Shown here piece by piece: positions 8,624 through 17,830 of a stretch of DNA of 64,000 nucleotides (the first letter of the stretch is position 1; the number at the start of each line of letters is the position of its first letter). The stretch covers positions 1-64,000 of the forward strand of contig JBJXDY010000096.1 in NCBI GenBank assembly GCA_046154965.1, read 5' to 3'. A program made the translations under genes and the position numbers. Source of the DNA: DATKFM01 sp046154965 (GTDB lineage Bacteria; Pseudomonadota; Alphaproteobacteria; Dongiales; Dongiaceae). Under the pieces are notes generated by a model that was not told where the DNA came from, did no database searches, and saw nothing but the letters and a program-made list of their open reading frames with translations.

Positions 8624-9667
8624 ATGCATCTAGAAACCATCCAACTCTGTAAGGCGTTCGACGATGCACTTGCGGTACGCGAGGCGTCGTTTCAGATTGA
8701 GAGGGGTCAAGTACTGAGTCTGCTGGGCCCCTCTGGCTGCGGCAAGACGACCACTCTGCGCATGATCGCCGGCTTCGAACCACCGACATCGGGTCGTATC
8801 ATGCTTGGCGGACGCGACATCACCGAACTGCCCGCTCGCAAGAGAAACATTGGCATGGTTTTCCAGTCATATGCGCTATTCCCGCACATGACGGCGGCGC
8901 AGAATGTGGCCTTTGGTCTAGACATGCGCAACATTCTCCGTTCCGAGAGAAAGGATCGCGTTTCTCGTGCGCTCGAAATCGTGCGCATGGCGAGTTTAAG
9001 CGATCGCATGCCAAGGATGCTCTCGGGCGGCCAACAGCAGCGGGTTGCCTTGGCACGCGCGCTCGTCATTGAGCCTGATTTGTTACTGCTTGATGAGCCG
9101 CTCTCTGCACTTGATCTCAAGCTCCGTGAGGAGATGCGCGATGAAATTCATGGAATTGTGCGGGAGTTGAACATCACAACTGTGTTCGTGACGCATGACC
9201 AGGGCGAAGCGCTCGTGCTCTCCGATCTCGTGGCGGTAATGAGTGAGGGGACCATAGAGCAGCTTGGCACGCCGCTGGAGGTCTATCATCGACCCCGTAC
9301 CGGCTTTGTGGCCCAATTCATTGGCGGTGCCAATGTCTTGCGGGGTCACCAACGCACTGAGAACAACGGCGTCTTTGATACGGAGTTCGGCATCGAACTA
9401 CCTGTTCCACTCGGTGCGCTAGCGAGGATTGAAGCGGTCGCGGTGCGGCCCGAAGACATTGAGATCGTGGCAGATGGCGCTGCCGGTACCACCAATGCCT
9501 TGGTGAAGCGCGCTCGGTTTCTCGGTAGCGTCATTGAGTACACACTCGAAACAGATACCGGTCACCAGCTGACCGCGCGCACCGAAGGGCGGTTCAATTT
9601 ACCGGAGAATTCGCGCATTCACTTCGCGGTTCGCCCCGATCGCATTGTACCTCTAGAGCGACCATGA
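8624..9667 (+). CDS. ABC transporter ATP-binding protein, PotA-like
   Basis: The 347-residue ATPase has Walker A GPSGCGKTT (about 39-47), a Q-loop, the signature LSGGQQQRVALARAL, Walker B LLLLDEPLSALD and the switch histidine in VTHDQGEAL. The C-terminal third (from about 240) is a TOBE-type regulatory domain, as in PotA/UgpC. It completes the importer begun at 5827. Its stop overlaps the next start by four bases (ATGA), so the SDR is translationally coupled to transport. Confidence 0.88.
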   Translation: MHLETIQLCKAFDDALAVREASFQIERGQVLSLLGPSGCGKTTTLRMIAGFEPPTSGRIMLGGRDITELPARKRNIGMVFQSYALFPHMTAAQNVAFGLDMRNILRSERKDRVSRALEIVRMASLSDRMPRMLSGGQQQRVALARALVIEPDLLLLDEPLSALDLKLREEMRDEIHGIVRELNITTVFVTHDQGEALVLSDLVAVMSEGTIEQLGTPLEVYHRPRTGFVAQFIGGANVLRGHQRTENNGVFDTEFGIELPVPLGALARIEAVAVRPEDIEIVADGAAGTTNALVKRARFLGSVIEYTLETDTGHQLTARTEGRFNLPENSRIHFAVRPDRIVPLERP

Positions 9668-10476
9668 ACGAGAAGGCGCACAACTATTTGACCCAGACAA
9701 CTTTCAAGTCGGATCTGTTTTCGAACAAGGGTGTGCTAGTGACGGGGGCCGCTCGCGGCATTGGTGCAGGGATCGCACAGGCCTTCGCTGCGCTTGGCGC
9801 GCATGTGGTGGCGGCTGACATCGATTCGTCGGGGCTTGATGCACAATTGAATACCGCCACCGACTTGCCCGGTACCATGACAGCGGTCACGGGCGACCTG
9901 AGTGCGCCAGGTGCCGCCGATCGTATTTTTGATGCGGCATTGGAATCGGCAGGTGCCATACATGTCCTTGTCAACAATGCAGGCCGCTCCTGGGGCGTTG
10001 CGACCGAGGATATCGGCGAGGCACGTACGCAGGAGTTGATCGATCTCAATCTCAAGAGTGTTCTGTTCCTCTCCCGTCGCTTTGTACTCCATGCGCGCGG
10101 GCGTGGCGGAGGAGGTTCTATTCTACAGATCTCGTCGACTGCAGGCATCACGGGCTTTCAGCGGCGCGCCGTCTATACCGCAACCAAATTTGGCGTTATC
10201 GGCCTCACAAAGGTACTTGCCCTCGATCACGCGCGGGAGGGTATTCGTGTAAATGCCATACTGCCGCATGTCGTGGAAACCGAGATGTTCCGTAGCGTAG
10301 CGCAAGCGCACGAAATCGAGCTGTGGCTTGCCGGCATTCCGATGGGCCGCTTCGCTTCTATTGCCGATGTTGCCGCGCTCGCGATTTTCCTGAGCTCGCC
10401 TGCTGCCGCATATCTCACGGGCGGATCTTATGCCGTCGACGGCGGCGCTATGGCCGGGTCCTATGGGAACGCTTGA
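9664..10476 (+). CDS. short-chain dehydrogenase/reductase
   Basis: This 270-residue NAD(P)-dependent SDR has a roughly 20-residue leader before VTGAARGIGAG (cofactor glycine motif). NNAG occurs in VLVNNAGRSWG, the catalytic Ser in ILQISSTAG and YxxxK as YTATK. It probably oxidizes a secondary alcohol on the imported compound or its breakdown product. It overlaps the ATPase gene by four bases and shares its last base with the GMC oxidoreductase start (TGATG), so all belong to one operon. Confidence 0.85.
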   Translation: MNEKAHNYLTQTTFKSDLFSNKGVLVTGAARGIGAGIAQAFAALGAHVVAADIDSSGLDAQLNTATDLPGTMTAVTGDLSAPGAADRIFDAALESAGAIHVLVNNAGRSWGVATEDIGEARTQELIDLNLKSVLFLSRRFVLHARGRGGGGSILQISSTAGITGFQRRAVYTATKFGVIGLTKVLALDHAREGIRVNAILPHVVETEMFRSVAQAHEIELWLAGIPMGRFASIADVAALAIFLSSPAAAYLTGGSYAVDGGAMAGSYGNA

Positions 10477-12104
10477 TGCGAACCCAGGCCGACGCCGAAA
10501 CCTTTGACTACATTGTCGTCGGCGCGGGCTCGGCGGGCTGCGTTCTCGCAGGCCGTCTCAGCGAGGATCCACGCGCCACGATTCTGGTTCTTGAGGCGGG
10601 CGGCAGGGATTCGTCGCCAATCATTAAGATGCCCGCGGCAACCGATCTTTATGGCATCGGAAATCCTAAGTACGACTGGCGCTACCTGACAGAACCCGAT
10701 CCAAGCCGCTGCGGACGGCGCGACGTCTGGCCGCGCGGCAAGGTGGTGGGGGGATCGAGCTCGATCAACGCCATGGTGTATATGCGCGGCCAGCGCAGCG
10801 ACTATGACAGCTGGGCGGAACTAGGGAACATCGGATGGTCCTTTGATGAAGTGCTTCCATTCTTTAAGGCAAGCGAGACGAATGAGGGCGGCGCCGACGA
10901 ATGGCGCGGCCGCGACGGGCCTTTGCGTGTATCGCATATCCGGACGCTGCATCCGCTCGCCGTCGATTTCGTGGAAGCGGCGAAGAACACTGGAATTCGC
11001 TTTAGCAAAGACCTCAACGGTCGGGACTTTGAGGGTGTAGGTTACGTCCAGGCCACACAGCGCTTTGGCCGGCGGCACAGTGCGGCTGACGCCTATCTTA
11101 CGCCTGCTCTGCGGCGCAAGAATGTGAGTCTACTATGCCGCGCACTTGTGTCCAGAATCCTCATCAAGGACAATGTTGCGACGGGCGTTGAGTATTTGGA
11201 TGCCAATGGGCGCCGAACGTTGGCGCATGCTCGTGAAGCCATTCTGTTGTCGGGAGGTGCGATCGCCTCGCCGCAAATCATGATGCTCTCGGGGCTGGGG
11301 CCCGGCGATACGCTACGCCGGCACGGAATTGCCGTCGTCAAGAACATCCCGAATATGGGTCGCAATCTCCAAGACCACCCGGGCCTATACCTCAATTATG
11401 CGGTAGACCGGCCGACATACAATTCGCAGCAAGGACCACTCCACAAAGTTCTGCATGGCCTTACTTGGTTGCTCTTCGGTCGCGGCCCAGGAACGACGCC
11501 GGGCGCGCTTGCTATGGCCTATGTGAAGTCGAACAACGTCGCACTCTATCCTGACTTGCAGCTACATTTCACGCCAGTGGGTTACAGGTTGACACCGGAG
11601 CAGCTGATTATTCTCGATGACCCTGTCATTACTGTCATTCCCAACGTAAACCGTCCATATAGTCGGGGGTGGGTCGAACTTGCGAGTGCGGATATCCGCG
11701 ACCCGCCGCGCATTGAATGTCGTCTGCTTGAGGATGAACGCGATGTATTCGTACTGATCGCGGGATGTCGCATTCTCCGGCGAATTTGCGCGACACCGCC
11801 CCTGGCGAATCGCATCATGGCGGAGCTCACGCCGGGGCCGGATATCAGTTCTGATGAGGAGCTTGCTGCATTTATCCGCGCCAATTGCATCACGATCTTC
11901 CACCCCTGCGGCACCTGCAGGATGGGCATAGATGAGGCGGCAGTCGTCGATCCGCAATTGCGCGTGCGCGGCATTGATCGGCTGCGCATCGTCGACGCCT
12001 CGATTATGCCCCATCTCGTCAGCGGCAATATCAATGCTCCGGTGATCATGATCGGCGAACGCGGCGCAGATTTCGTAAGGCAATCCAATCGACGATCGGC
12101 CTAG
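10476..12104 (+). CDS. GMC-family FAD-dependent oxidoreductase (choline dehydrogenase-like)
   Basis: The start at ATG 10476 overlaps the SDR stop. The same frame is open further upstream but only inside the SDR gene. The 542-residue product has the FAD motif IVVGAGSAGCVLAGRLSE at the N-terminus, the GMC signature GKVVGGSSSINAMVY and, near the C-terminus, FHPCGTCRMG (catalytic His) followed by SGNINAP, where Asn takes the second catalytic position. Such enzymes oxidize primary alcohols such as choline, polyethylene glycols or sugars. With the importer and SDR it suggests oxidative breakdown of an imported alcohol. Confidence 0.87.
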   Translation: MRTQADAETFDYIVVGAGSAGCVLAGRLSEDPRATILVLEAGGRDSSPIIKMPAATDLYGIGNPKYDWRYLTEPDPSRCGRRDVWPRGKVVGGSSSINAMVYMRGQRSDYDSWAELGNIGWSFDEVLPFFKASETNEGGADEWRGRDGPLRVSHIRTLHPLAVDFVEAAKNTGIRFSKDLNGRDFEGVGYVQATQRFGRRHSAADAYLTPALRRKNVSLLCRALVSRILIKDNVATGVEYLDANGRRTLAHAREAILLSGGAIASPQIMMLSGLGPGDTLRRHGIAVVKNIPNMGRNLQDHPGLYLNYAVDRPTYNSQQGPLHKVLHGLTWLLFGRGPGTTPGALAMAYVKSNNVALYPDLQLHFTPVGYRLTPEQLIILDDPVITVIPNVNRPYSRGWVELASADIRDPPRIECRLLEDERDVFVLIAGCRILRRICATPPLANRIMAELTPGPDISSDEELAAFIRANCITIFHPCGTCRMGIDEAAVVDPQLRVRGIDRLRIVDASIMPHLVSGNINAPVIMIGERGADFVRQSNRRSA

Positions 12105-12221
12105 GCGGAGGAGAGACCGGCATCGAGGAGTTTTCGGTTTCCCGGTTGGATGATTGGGTCGTACACATCACCGGCGGCACCTTGCTGGTGGGTGGCGTTC
12201 GGATTTGCGCCTGACTTCATC

Positions 12222-13031
12222 ATGACGGTATCGACCATGCCCCGGGAGTACGAAGAGAGCTTTGTCCGTCGCCTTGAAATCATGTGGGGCGAAGGTTTCC
12301 TTTCGCCTGGCGGGGCGGATGAAGTGAGGGCTATCCTCGGTAGTGAGGACCTTTCCGGGGCGCAGGTTCTCGACATAGGGTCAGGCGCAGGCGGGGCGGC
12401 ATTGCTTTTGGTGCGTGAGTACGCAGCTCGGCAGGTGATCGGCATCGATATCGTGCCAGAACTTATAGAGCGTTCGCGACGGCTTTGTGAAGCTGCTGGA
12501 ATGAGTCAACAGGTTTCGTTTGAACTTGTGACGCCCGGGCCACTGCCATTCGTCGGTGACAGTATCGATGTCATTTTCACGAAGGACTCGCTGCTTCATT
12601 TTGCCAATAAGGCTGGCATCTTTGAGGAGATTTTCCGAGTGCTCAGACCTGGCGGCCGATTCTTGGGCGGAGACTGGCTTGCCGGTAAGAACATCGCTCA
12701 ATGTCAGGCTTGGTCGAAGTTCTTGGAACTGCGCCGGCCGTCGTTTGTCATGGTCGATGTAGAGACAATGGTCCAAACCATGGGCGAGGCGGGGTTCGTA
12801 GAGGTGACCGCCGTCGATCGGGCCAACTGGTTCATGGAGGCAGCGCAGCGCGATGTGGAAGCAGTCGAGGGTCCTCATCGCGCAAGCCTTCAGAAACTTC
12901 TTGGCGAAACGGAGTACGGGATTTGGGTAGCGGTGCGACACGCCATCGCGGAGGCAGCCGCTTACGGCGCACTGCGGCCGACCCACCTTAAGGGACGTAA
13001 ACCGGCCAATGTCGACGTTGATCGATCCTGA
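12222..13031 (+). CDS. SAM-dependent methyltransferase, phosphoethanolamine N-methyltransferase-like
   Basis: A Rossmann methyltransferase of about 269 residues. Near the N-terminus MWGEGFLSPGG resembles the conserved segment of phosphoethanolamine/glycine-type N-methyltransferases. Next come VLDIGSGAGGAALLL (SAM motif I), VIGIDIVPE (acidic residue for ribose) and FTKDSLLHF. The C-terminal 60 residues are less conserved. The start is ATG 12222 or 12237; no strong Shine-Dalgarno separates them. It follows the GMC oxidoreductase by 117 bp on the same strand and may be the last gene of that operon. The acceptor is unknown. Confidence 0.7.
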   Translation: MTVSTMPREYEESFVRRLEIMWGEGFLSPGGADEVRAILGSEDLSGAQVLDIGSGAGGAALLLVREYAARQVIGIDIVPELIERSRRLCEAAGMSQQVSFELVTPGPLPFVGDSIDVIFTKDSLLHFANKAGIFEEIFRVLRPGGRFLGGDWLAGKNIAQCQAWSKFLELRRPSFVMVDVETMVQTMGEAGFVEVTAVDRANWFMEAAQRDVEAVEGPHRASLQKLLGETEYGIWVAVRHAIAEAAAYGALRPTHLKGRKPANVDVDRS

Positions 13032-13206
13032 TCTGGTTCTAAATTTTTAACTCTCGCCGGGCGCGGGTTGCTTTCGATGTGCCCCCGCTAAGTCATGGCG
13101 GTCGCGTCCATCGAAGCATGATGAACCGCAGCACGAAAGCGATGGTGAGTTAGTTTGCGGTAGGGACGGGACAATGTTAGCTGCATTCGGAGGAGTCACA
13201 ACCTAC

Positions 13207-14328
13207 CTACGACGTGACTTTACAGATCGCCTCGGTTCCGCGCCCTGTGATGATGCGTCGATATCCGCAGAGCCGACGGTCGAGGTTGGAATCGCCTGTA
13301 TCGACGCGCAGCGCTTGGTTGTGCAGTGACGCGAGCTTCTTGTCCGTAGCGACCACGAGAATGTTGCCGAGGCCCACTCGGCGAAGCACTGCAGCGCTGA
13401 TTTGCTGGTTGCCGCGGCCGAGGAAATGACCCTGGCCACCAATCGGGGTGACGACGATGCAGGCAGGACGGTTCGACAACGCCTGAAGGATTTCAACCTC
13501 CATTGCATCGGCTGCCAGCAATTGACCATCGCGGATGAGGTCCACGCCCACCAGGGTCTTCGGCAGGCCCAGCGCCTCCGCAACGGCGCGCGTCGTTGTG
13601 CCCGGCCCGAGGATGCACAGCTGGCCGCACTCGAGCCGATCAAGTATTTCCGTAGCGATGGCGTGCAGAGCCGCCGTTTCGCCGGCAGCGCGACCGATCT
13701 TCACCCCCTGCACGAGCTCGGGATCGAAGGGAACCTTGAGATAGTCGTAGAGCGCGGCCGATACGGCGCCCAGCCGGTAGGCCTCCTCATCGAGGTCCAT
13801 CACCTCCATGTCGCGGAGCGGCAACGGCCGCCGCAGATGTCGCAGCAATAGCTCGGCGGCCGCCCGAGGGCTCGTTGCCCAGACGGCAGAATGCATTTTC
13901 ACGCCGGCAGGAATTCCGATCACCGGCACGCGGCCATCAATAGCGGCCGCGACATCACGCGCCGTACCGTCGCCGCCGACGAAAAGTAACAAATCGATGC
14001 CTGCTGTGGCCATAGCCTTGGCGGCGCGCTGGGTGTGCTGACCGGTAGACTCGCCGATGCGGGGTTCGCCTATGACTACCGGATCGAAACCTGCGGTACA
14101 GGCCTCTGCTTCGCCCATGTCGCCGGGCGCGGCAATGAGCTCGATGGTATCGCGAGCGGCGGCGAGGCGTGTCAGGGCAACATCGGCGCGAGCTGGGGAG
14201 TGCGGCTTGGCGCCGCGAGCCCGCGCCGCAGCGAGGATCTGCGGCCCGTCCGTGCCCTTCAAGCCGACACTGCCGCCCATGCCGGCGATGGGGTTCACGA
14301 TCAGTCCAAGGCGGAAATTGCTCCCCAT
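13207..14328 (-). CDS. ATP-NAD/AcoX kinase family protein
   Basis: The 373-residue protein begins with LGLIVNPIAGMGGSVGLKGTD and contains LLFVGGDGTARDV (GGDGT, the NAD/diacylglycerol-kinase-fold phosphate site) and VIGIPAGVKMHSAV. This combination is typical of the AcoX subgroup often found beside acetoin or 2-oxoacid catabolic genes. Catalytic role is poorly defined in the family; NAD phosphorylation is possible. It lies 69 bp downstream of the glycine decarboxylase subunit genes on the same strand and is probably co-transcribed with them. Confidence 0.75.
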   Translation of the reverse strand: MGSNFRLGLIVNPIAGMGGSVGLKGTDGPQILAAARARGAKPHSPARADVALTRLAAARDTIELIAAPGDMGEAEACTAGFDPVVIGEPRIGESTGQHTQRAAKAMATAGIDLLLFVGGDGTARDVAAAIDGRVPVIGIPAGVKMHSAVWATSPRAAAELLLRHLRRPLPLRDMEVMDLDEEAYRLGAVSAALYDYLKVPFDPELVQGVKIGRAAGETAALHAIATEILDRLECGQLCILGPGTTTRAVAEALGLPKTLVGVDLIRDGQLLAADAMEVEILQALSNRPACIVVTPIGGQGHFLGRGNQQISAAVLRRVGLGNILVVATDKKLASLHNQALRVDTGDSNLDRRLCGYRRIITGRGTEAICKVTS

Positions 14329-14397
14329 TATCCAACTGCTAGACGATTCATCTAAGCGTTATGGAAGGTACTGGGCTGGAAATCGGATGCGGATACA

Positions 14398-15951
14398 TCA
14401 CTGAGCCGCCGCATTTTTGCGCTGCCAGGCGCGCCAAGTGAAGGCCCATCTAGCGGGATCGTCGACGGCGCCCTCGTCGAGGGGTGCCACTGATGCGCGG
14501 TGCGGCGCCTTTGTCACCGTATCCGGCTCACTGTAGGCTTCATCAGAGATCCGTTTCAGCGTCTCGATGCACTCGTCCAGCTCGTCGAGAGAGTAAGACT
14601 CACCGGGTTCGATAGTGAAAGGCTCTGGCACCAGCATGGGATGGTGGCTGAGCATGTAGTGCTGCAATCCATAATCGATCATGCGCAGCATGATGTCGTG
14701 GGAGGTGACACCGGTGTCCTTGTGCAGCTGCTCCCAGCTGTAACGGACCTGCTCCAACCGGTGGGTTTTGTTCGCTGGCCACGGTATCGAGGCTCCGCGA
14801 ATCTTGGAAATGCCCGCCAACAGATAGTTGTTGTTGAGCACAGCCGTCTCAGCCACCGTCTTCAACCCTTCGGTGCCGAGGCTCATGACCCAGGCATAGG
14901 CCTTTAGAACCGTGTGGACGTTGCCGAGGAAGGCTCGGATCTTGTCGATGGCCTGCGGTCGTTCTGCATCCAGATGATAGTTCTTGCCCTCGAAGGCGAC
15001 GATGGGATTGGGCAGGAACTTCGCAAGATGCCGCTTGACGCCGACCGCAGCGCAGCCGAGGCCGATAGACCCATGGGGAGCCGAGAAAGTCTTGTGCAAG
15101 TTGAACTGGCACATATCGAAGCCAACGTCGCCGGCGCGGATGATGCCGAGCAGGCCGTTGCCGTTGGCTTGATCGTAAGCGCAGAGGCCGCCGGCCTTGT
15201 GCACGAGATCGACGAACTCGCGAATGTTTGGATTGAAGAGGCCGGTATCCTCTGGGCAGGTGAACATGATACCGGCTGTCCGCTCCGAGATTGCGGCCTT
15301 CAAGGCTGCCAGCTCGGGATAGCCACGCTCGCCGGGATAGAGCGTGAGTACCTTGAAGCCAGCAACGGCGGGCGTGGCCGCATCGGCCGGGTGCGAGAAA
15401 GCCGTCGTGATGATCTCGTTCCGCCGGTCAAGCTCGCCGCGCGACTGATGATAGGCGCGGATGATGCAGGCGTTGGTGTAGATGCCCTGAGCGCCGCTGC
15501 CCGGCTGGAAGCTGAACTCGTCCATGCCGGCGATCTCGCACATGAAGCGGTTCATGCGGTACATGATTTCGAGCAGGCCTTGGAGGGTCGAATCCTCCTG
15601 CAATGGATGCAGGTCGGCCAGCTGCGGCAGCCGGGCCATATGATCATTGATCTTTGGGCTGTATTTCATGGTGCAGGTGCCCATCATGTCCGGCGTCACA
15701 TCGACGCCCATGGTCATCTGTGACAGGCGCGTGAAGTGACGCAGTACCGTCTGCTGCGCTGCCTCCGGTAGGCGCGGCGGCGCCTTGCGGCGAAGGGCCG
15801 AAGGAATACGTGCCGTCGCCTTGCTGGCTCTCTTCAGGATTCGTGCATCGGCAGCGGTCGGAATGATGCCGCGCTCGCCGGGCGTTCCTAGCTGCGTGAT
15901 CAGCGGCTCACTCCAGCGCGCGGCATGGAATAGCTCAATTCGTCTCTTCAT
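14398..15951 (-). CDS. gcvPB: glycine dehydrogenase (decarboxylating) subunit 2
   Basis: This 517-residue PLP enzyme is the C-terminal-half homologue of the P protein of the glycine cleavage system. The PLP lysine is K287 in FNLHKTFSAPHG, preceded by AYDQANGNGL and GDVGFDMCQ. With subunit 1 it decarboxylates glycine and transfers the aminomethyl group to lipoyl-GcvH. It overlaps subunit 1 by four bases (15948-15951), as expected for a heterotetramer made in equal amounts. No gcvT or gcvH is present in the window, so partner proteins must be encoded elsewhere. Confidence 0.9.
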   Translation of the reverse strand: MKRRIELFHAARWSEPLITQLGTPGERGIIPTAADARILKRASKATARIPSALRRKAPPRLPEAAQQTVLRHFTRLSQMTMGVDVTPDMMGTCTMKYSPKINDHMARLPQLADLHPLQEDSTLQGLLEIMYRMNRFMCEIAGMDEFSFQPGSGAQGIYTNACIIRAYHQSRGELDRRNEIITTAFSHPADAATPAVAGFKVLTLYPGERGYPELAALKAAISERTAGIMFTCPEDTGLFNPNIREFVDLVHKAGGLCAYDQANGNGLLGIIRAGDVGFDMCQFNLHKTFSAPHGSIGLGCAAVGVKRHLAKFLPNPIVAFEGKNYHLDAERPQAIDKIRAFLGNVHTVLKAYAWVMSLGTEGLKTVAETAVLNNNYLLAGISKIRGASIPWPANKTHRLEQVRYSWEQLHKDTGVTSHDIMLRMIDYGLQHYMLSHHPMLVPEPFTIEPGESYSLDELDECIETLKRISDEAYSEPDTVTKAPHRASVAPLDEGAVDDPARWAFTWRAWQRKNAAAQ

Positions 15952-17345
15952 GACAGGAACTCCTTAAGGGCGCCGACCAGCCGATCGATAGCCTCGCCAT
16001 CGTGGATCTCAGTGATGCAGAACAAGGCGCTCTGTCCCAACGCCGGAAAGGCGTAACTGAGATCCTTGCCGCCGAGGATGCCCTGCCGTAGGAGGCGTTT
16101 GTTGATCTGGGCTACGCTCCTGCCTGTACGGTCAAAATTGACCACGAACTCTTTGAAGAAGGCGCCGGCGAGGAGGGGTGCCTTCACGCCCTTGAGGCGA
16201 CCAATACGGTCGGCGGCATAGGCGGCCCTTTGCATGATGCCCTCACCCAGCTCGCGCATCCCTTGCGGACCCATGAGCGAGAGATAGACGGCTGCTGTAA
16301 TGCCCCACAACCATTGGGTCGTGCCGTAGTAGTCCGTAGCGGCGTGGCGTTTGTTATAGGAAGTACGTTCGAGCGTGCCGACGCCGAAGCCGAACTCGCG
16401 GGTGCTCTGCGCTTGGGTAAGGCTGATAAGGAAGCTTGGATACTCGTCGACGTAACGCGGTTCATCTGGCGACGCGATAAAACCGGCCTGGCCGCCACCA
16501 GCATACATATGCATGCCCAGGGGCTGCAGATCGCCGACGACGAGATCGGCGCCGTAGTTCCCCGGTGCCTCCAGAACACCGAGGGAGACGGGGTCGACGC
16601 CGACCACTGCAAGCGCTCCCTTTGCGTGTGCACGCTTCACGATATCAGGCGCGCCGCCATCGACGACGCCGAGAAACGAGGGAACCTCGATGTAAACAGC
16701 CGCGGTATCCGCCGATAGCTTTTCGGCGAGGTCCCGGCGGTCGATCTCGCCGGTCTTGCCGTCCATCGCGACCTCAATGACTGTTGCAACCGGTTTGGTG
16801 AAGCCGCGCATCTGTGACAGCCGCGCCCGGTCCATTGAGGCCGGTACCAGGATCTGCGACCGGCCTGTAATGCGACAGGCCATCGCAACGGCGCTGTCGG
16901 CAGCTGCACCCCAGTCGTAAGTGGGCGTACTCACTACATCCATGCCAACGAGTTCGCCGATCAGGCTCTGATACTCGAAGATTGCCTGCAGCTTGCCGTG
17001 GTCGGAGTAGGACCAGCCGGCATAAGCAGTTAGGAATTCGCCGCGCCGGTTGATCTCGTCGCAGATGGCAGGAACATAGTGCTGCCAGCAGCCGGCGCCG
17101 CGGAAGTTCAGCAGCTCAGCACAGCTACGGTTCTTCGCCAGGATTCCCTCTACATGCCGACGCAGGCCGTGCTCGGAGACGATCGGCGGCGGCAGATCGA
17201 GCGGACGTTTCAGCTTTAGCGTGCCCGGAATGGCGTCATAAAGATCCTCCACGCGCGCGACGCCTATGGCCGCTAACATACGCCGGCGCAATTCGGCGCC
17301 CGAATTCGGAATATACGGATGGCTATCGCCCCCGCCCTTTGCCAT
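15948..17345 (-). CDS. gcvPA: glycine dehydrogenase (decarboxylating) subunit 1
   Basis: The 465-residue protein is the N-terminal-half P-protein subunit. It opens with HPYIPNSGAELRRRML, typical of the family, and contains SYNKRHAATDYYGTTQWLWG and CITEIHDGEAID near the end. It structures the dimer and contributes to the PLP site of subunit 2. GGGGAGG lies just before the ATG at 17345. A promoter-like TTGACA with an adjoining perfect palindrome lies 50-70 bp upstream, so expression is probably regulated. The split-subunit arrangement differs from the single-chain P protein common in many proteobacteria. Confidence 0.88.
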   Translation of the reverse strand: MAKGGGDSHPYIPNSGAELRRRMLAAIGVARVEDLYDAIPGTLKLKRPLDLPPPIVSEHGLRRHVEGILAKNRSCAELLNFRGAGCWQHYVPAICDEINRRGEFLTAYAGWSYSDHGKLQAIFEYQSLIGELVGMDVVSTPTYDWGAAADSAVAMACRITGRSQILVPASMDRARLSQMRGFTKPVATVIEVAMDGKTGEIDRRDLAEKLSADTAAVYIEVPSFLGVVDGGAPDIVKRAHAKGALAVVGVDPVSLGVLEAPGNYGADLVVGDLQPLGMHMYAGGGQAGFIASPDEPRYVDEYPSFLISLTQAQSTREFGFGVGTLERTSYNKRHAATDYYGTTQWLWGITAAVYLSLMGPQGMRELGEGIMQRAAYAADRIGRLKGVKAPLLAGAFFKEFVVNFDRTGRSVAQINKRLLRQGILGGKDLSYAFPALGQSALFCITEIHDGEAIDRLVGALKEFLS

Positions 17346-17396
17346 CTTGTCCTCCCCTGGATGATACGTTTTCGTGGCTCGAAAGCATCAACTGCG

Positions 17397-17413
17397 AGCA
17401 ATATTGCTGTCAA
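17397..17413 (-). promoter_or_regulatory. candidate promoter with palindromic operator upstream of gcvPA
   Basis: On the minus strand TTGACA (17413-17408) is followed directly by the perfect 12-bp palindrome AGCAATATTGCT (17408-17397). A repressor bound there would cover the promoter spacer. The -10 element is not clear. I saw no glycine-riboswitch-like fold in the leader. Confidence 0.35.
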
Positions 17414-17813
17414 CTTCCCTTCGGCCAAGCGACGATACTAATCGACATTCCCCAGATAAGCCTTGGTTTCGAACAACAGAGTAGTCATATGGATTCCAGC
17501 GATAACGTAAGACGCGATATGAAAGGCAGTCACCGCCGCGTATCCCTACCGAAATCTAGATTGCCAAGCCGAGAGATAAGTCGCCAGAATGGTACGGAAT
17601 CAGAGAGGGATGCTTTGGAACATCCTCTGCGAAGCTCGTGAATCGAAGTCAGCTGTGCGGGAGGCTATTCGTGCCGCATTGAGCGGTGCCCCATTTCAAA
17701 TCGGCGACAACAGACGTCGAGCCTATGGAGGAACACATGCTAAGTCGCGGTCCCAGCATGTAGCGGGATCATGAGACGATTCGGGATTTCACAAGTTGTC
17801 CTAACCCGGACAG
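17414..17813. other. intergenic stretch without a recognisable gene
   Basis: About 400 bp between gcvPA and the enolase-superfamily gene. Short open frames exist but show no family motif, signal peptide or ribosome-binding site. Composition is less GC-rich than neighbouring genes. It ends in an IS-end-like sequence at 17797-17830, so it may be decayed mobile DNA. Confidence 0.4.
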
Positions 17814-17830
17814 AGTTTTCGGTAGGGACA
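17814..17830. repeat. 17-bp inverted repeat, left copy (IS-end-like)
   Basis: AGTTTTCGGTAGGGACA here is the exact reverse complement of TGTCCCTACCGAAAACT at 24043-24059. Just outside the left copy lies CTAACCCGGACAG. TGTCC-starting ends with TACCGAAAAC resemble IS termini (IS21-like, from memory). The stop codon of the next gene begins at 17831, immediately inside the repeat. Confidence 0.55.

Noticed and set aside
17346..17500. glycine riboswitch upstream of gcvPA
   Set aside because: No tandem aptamer-like core seen in the leader; a palindrome near a TTGACA box is the only notable element.
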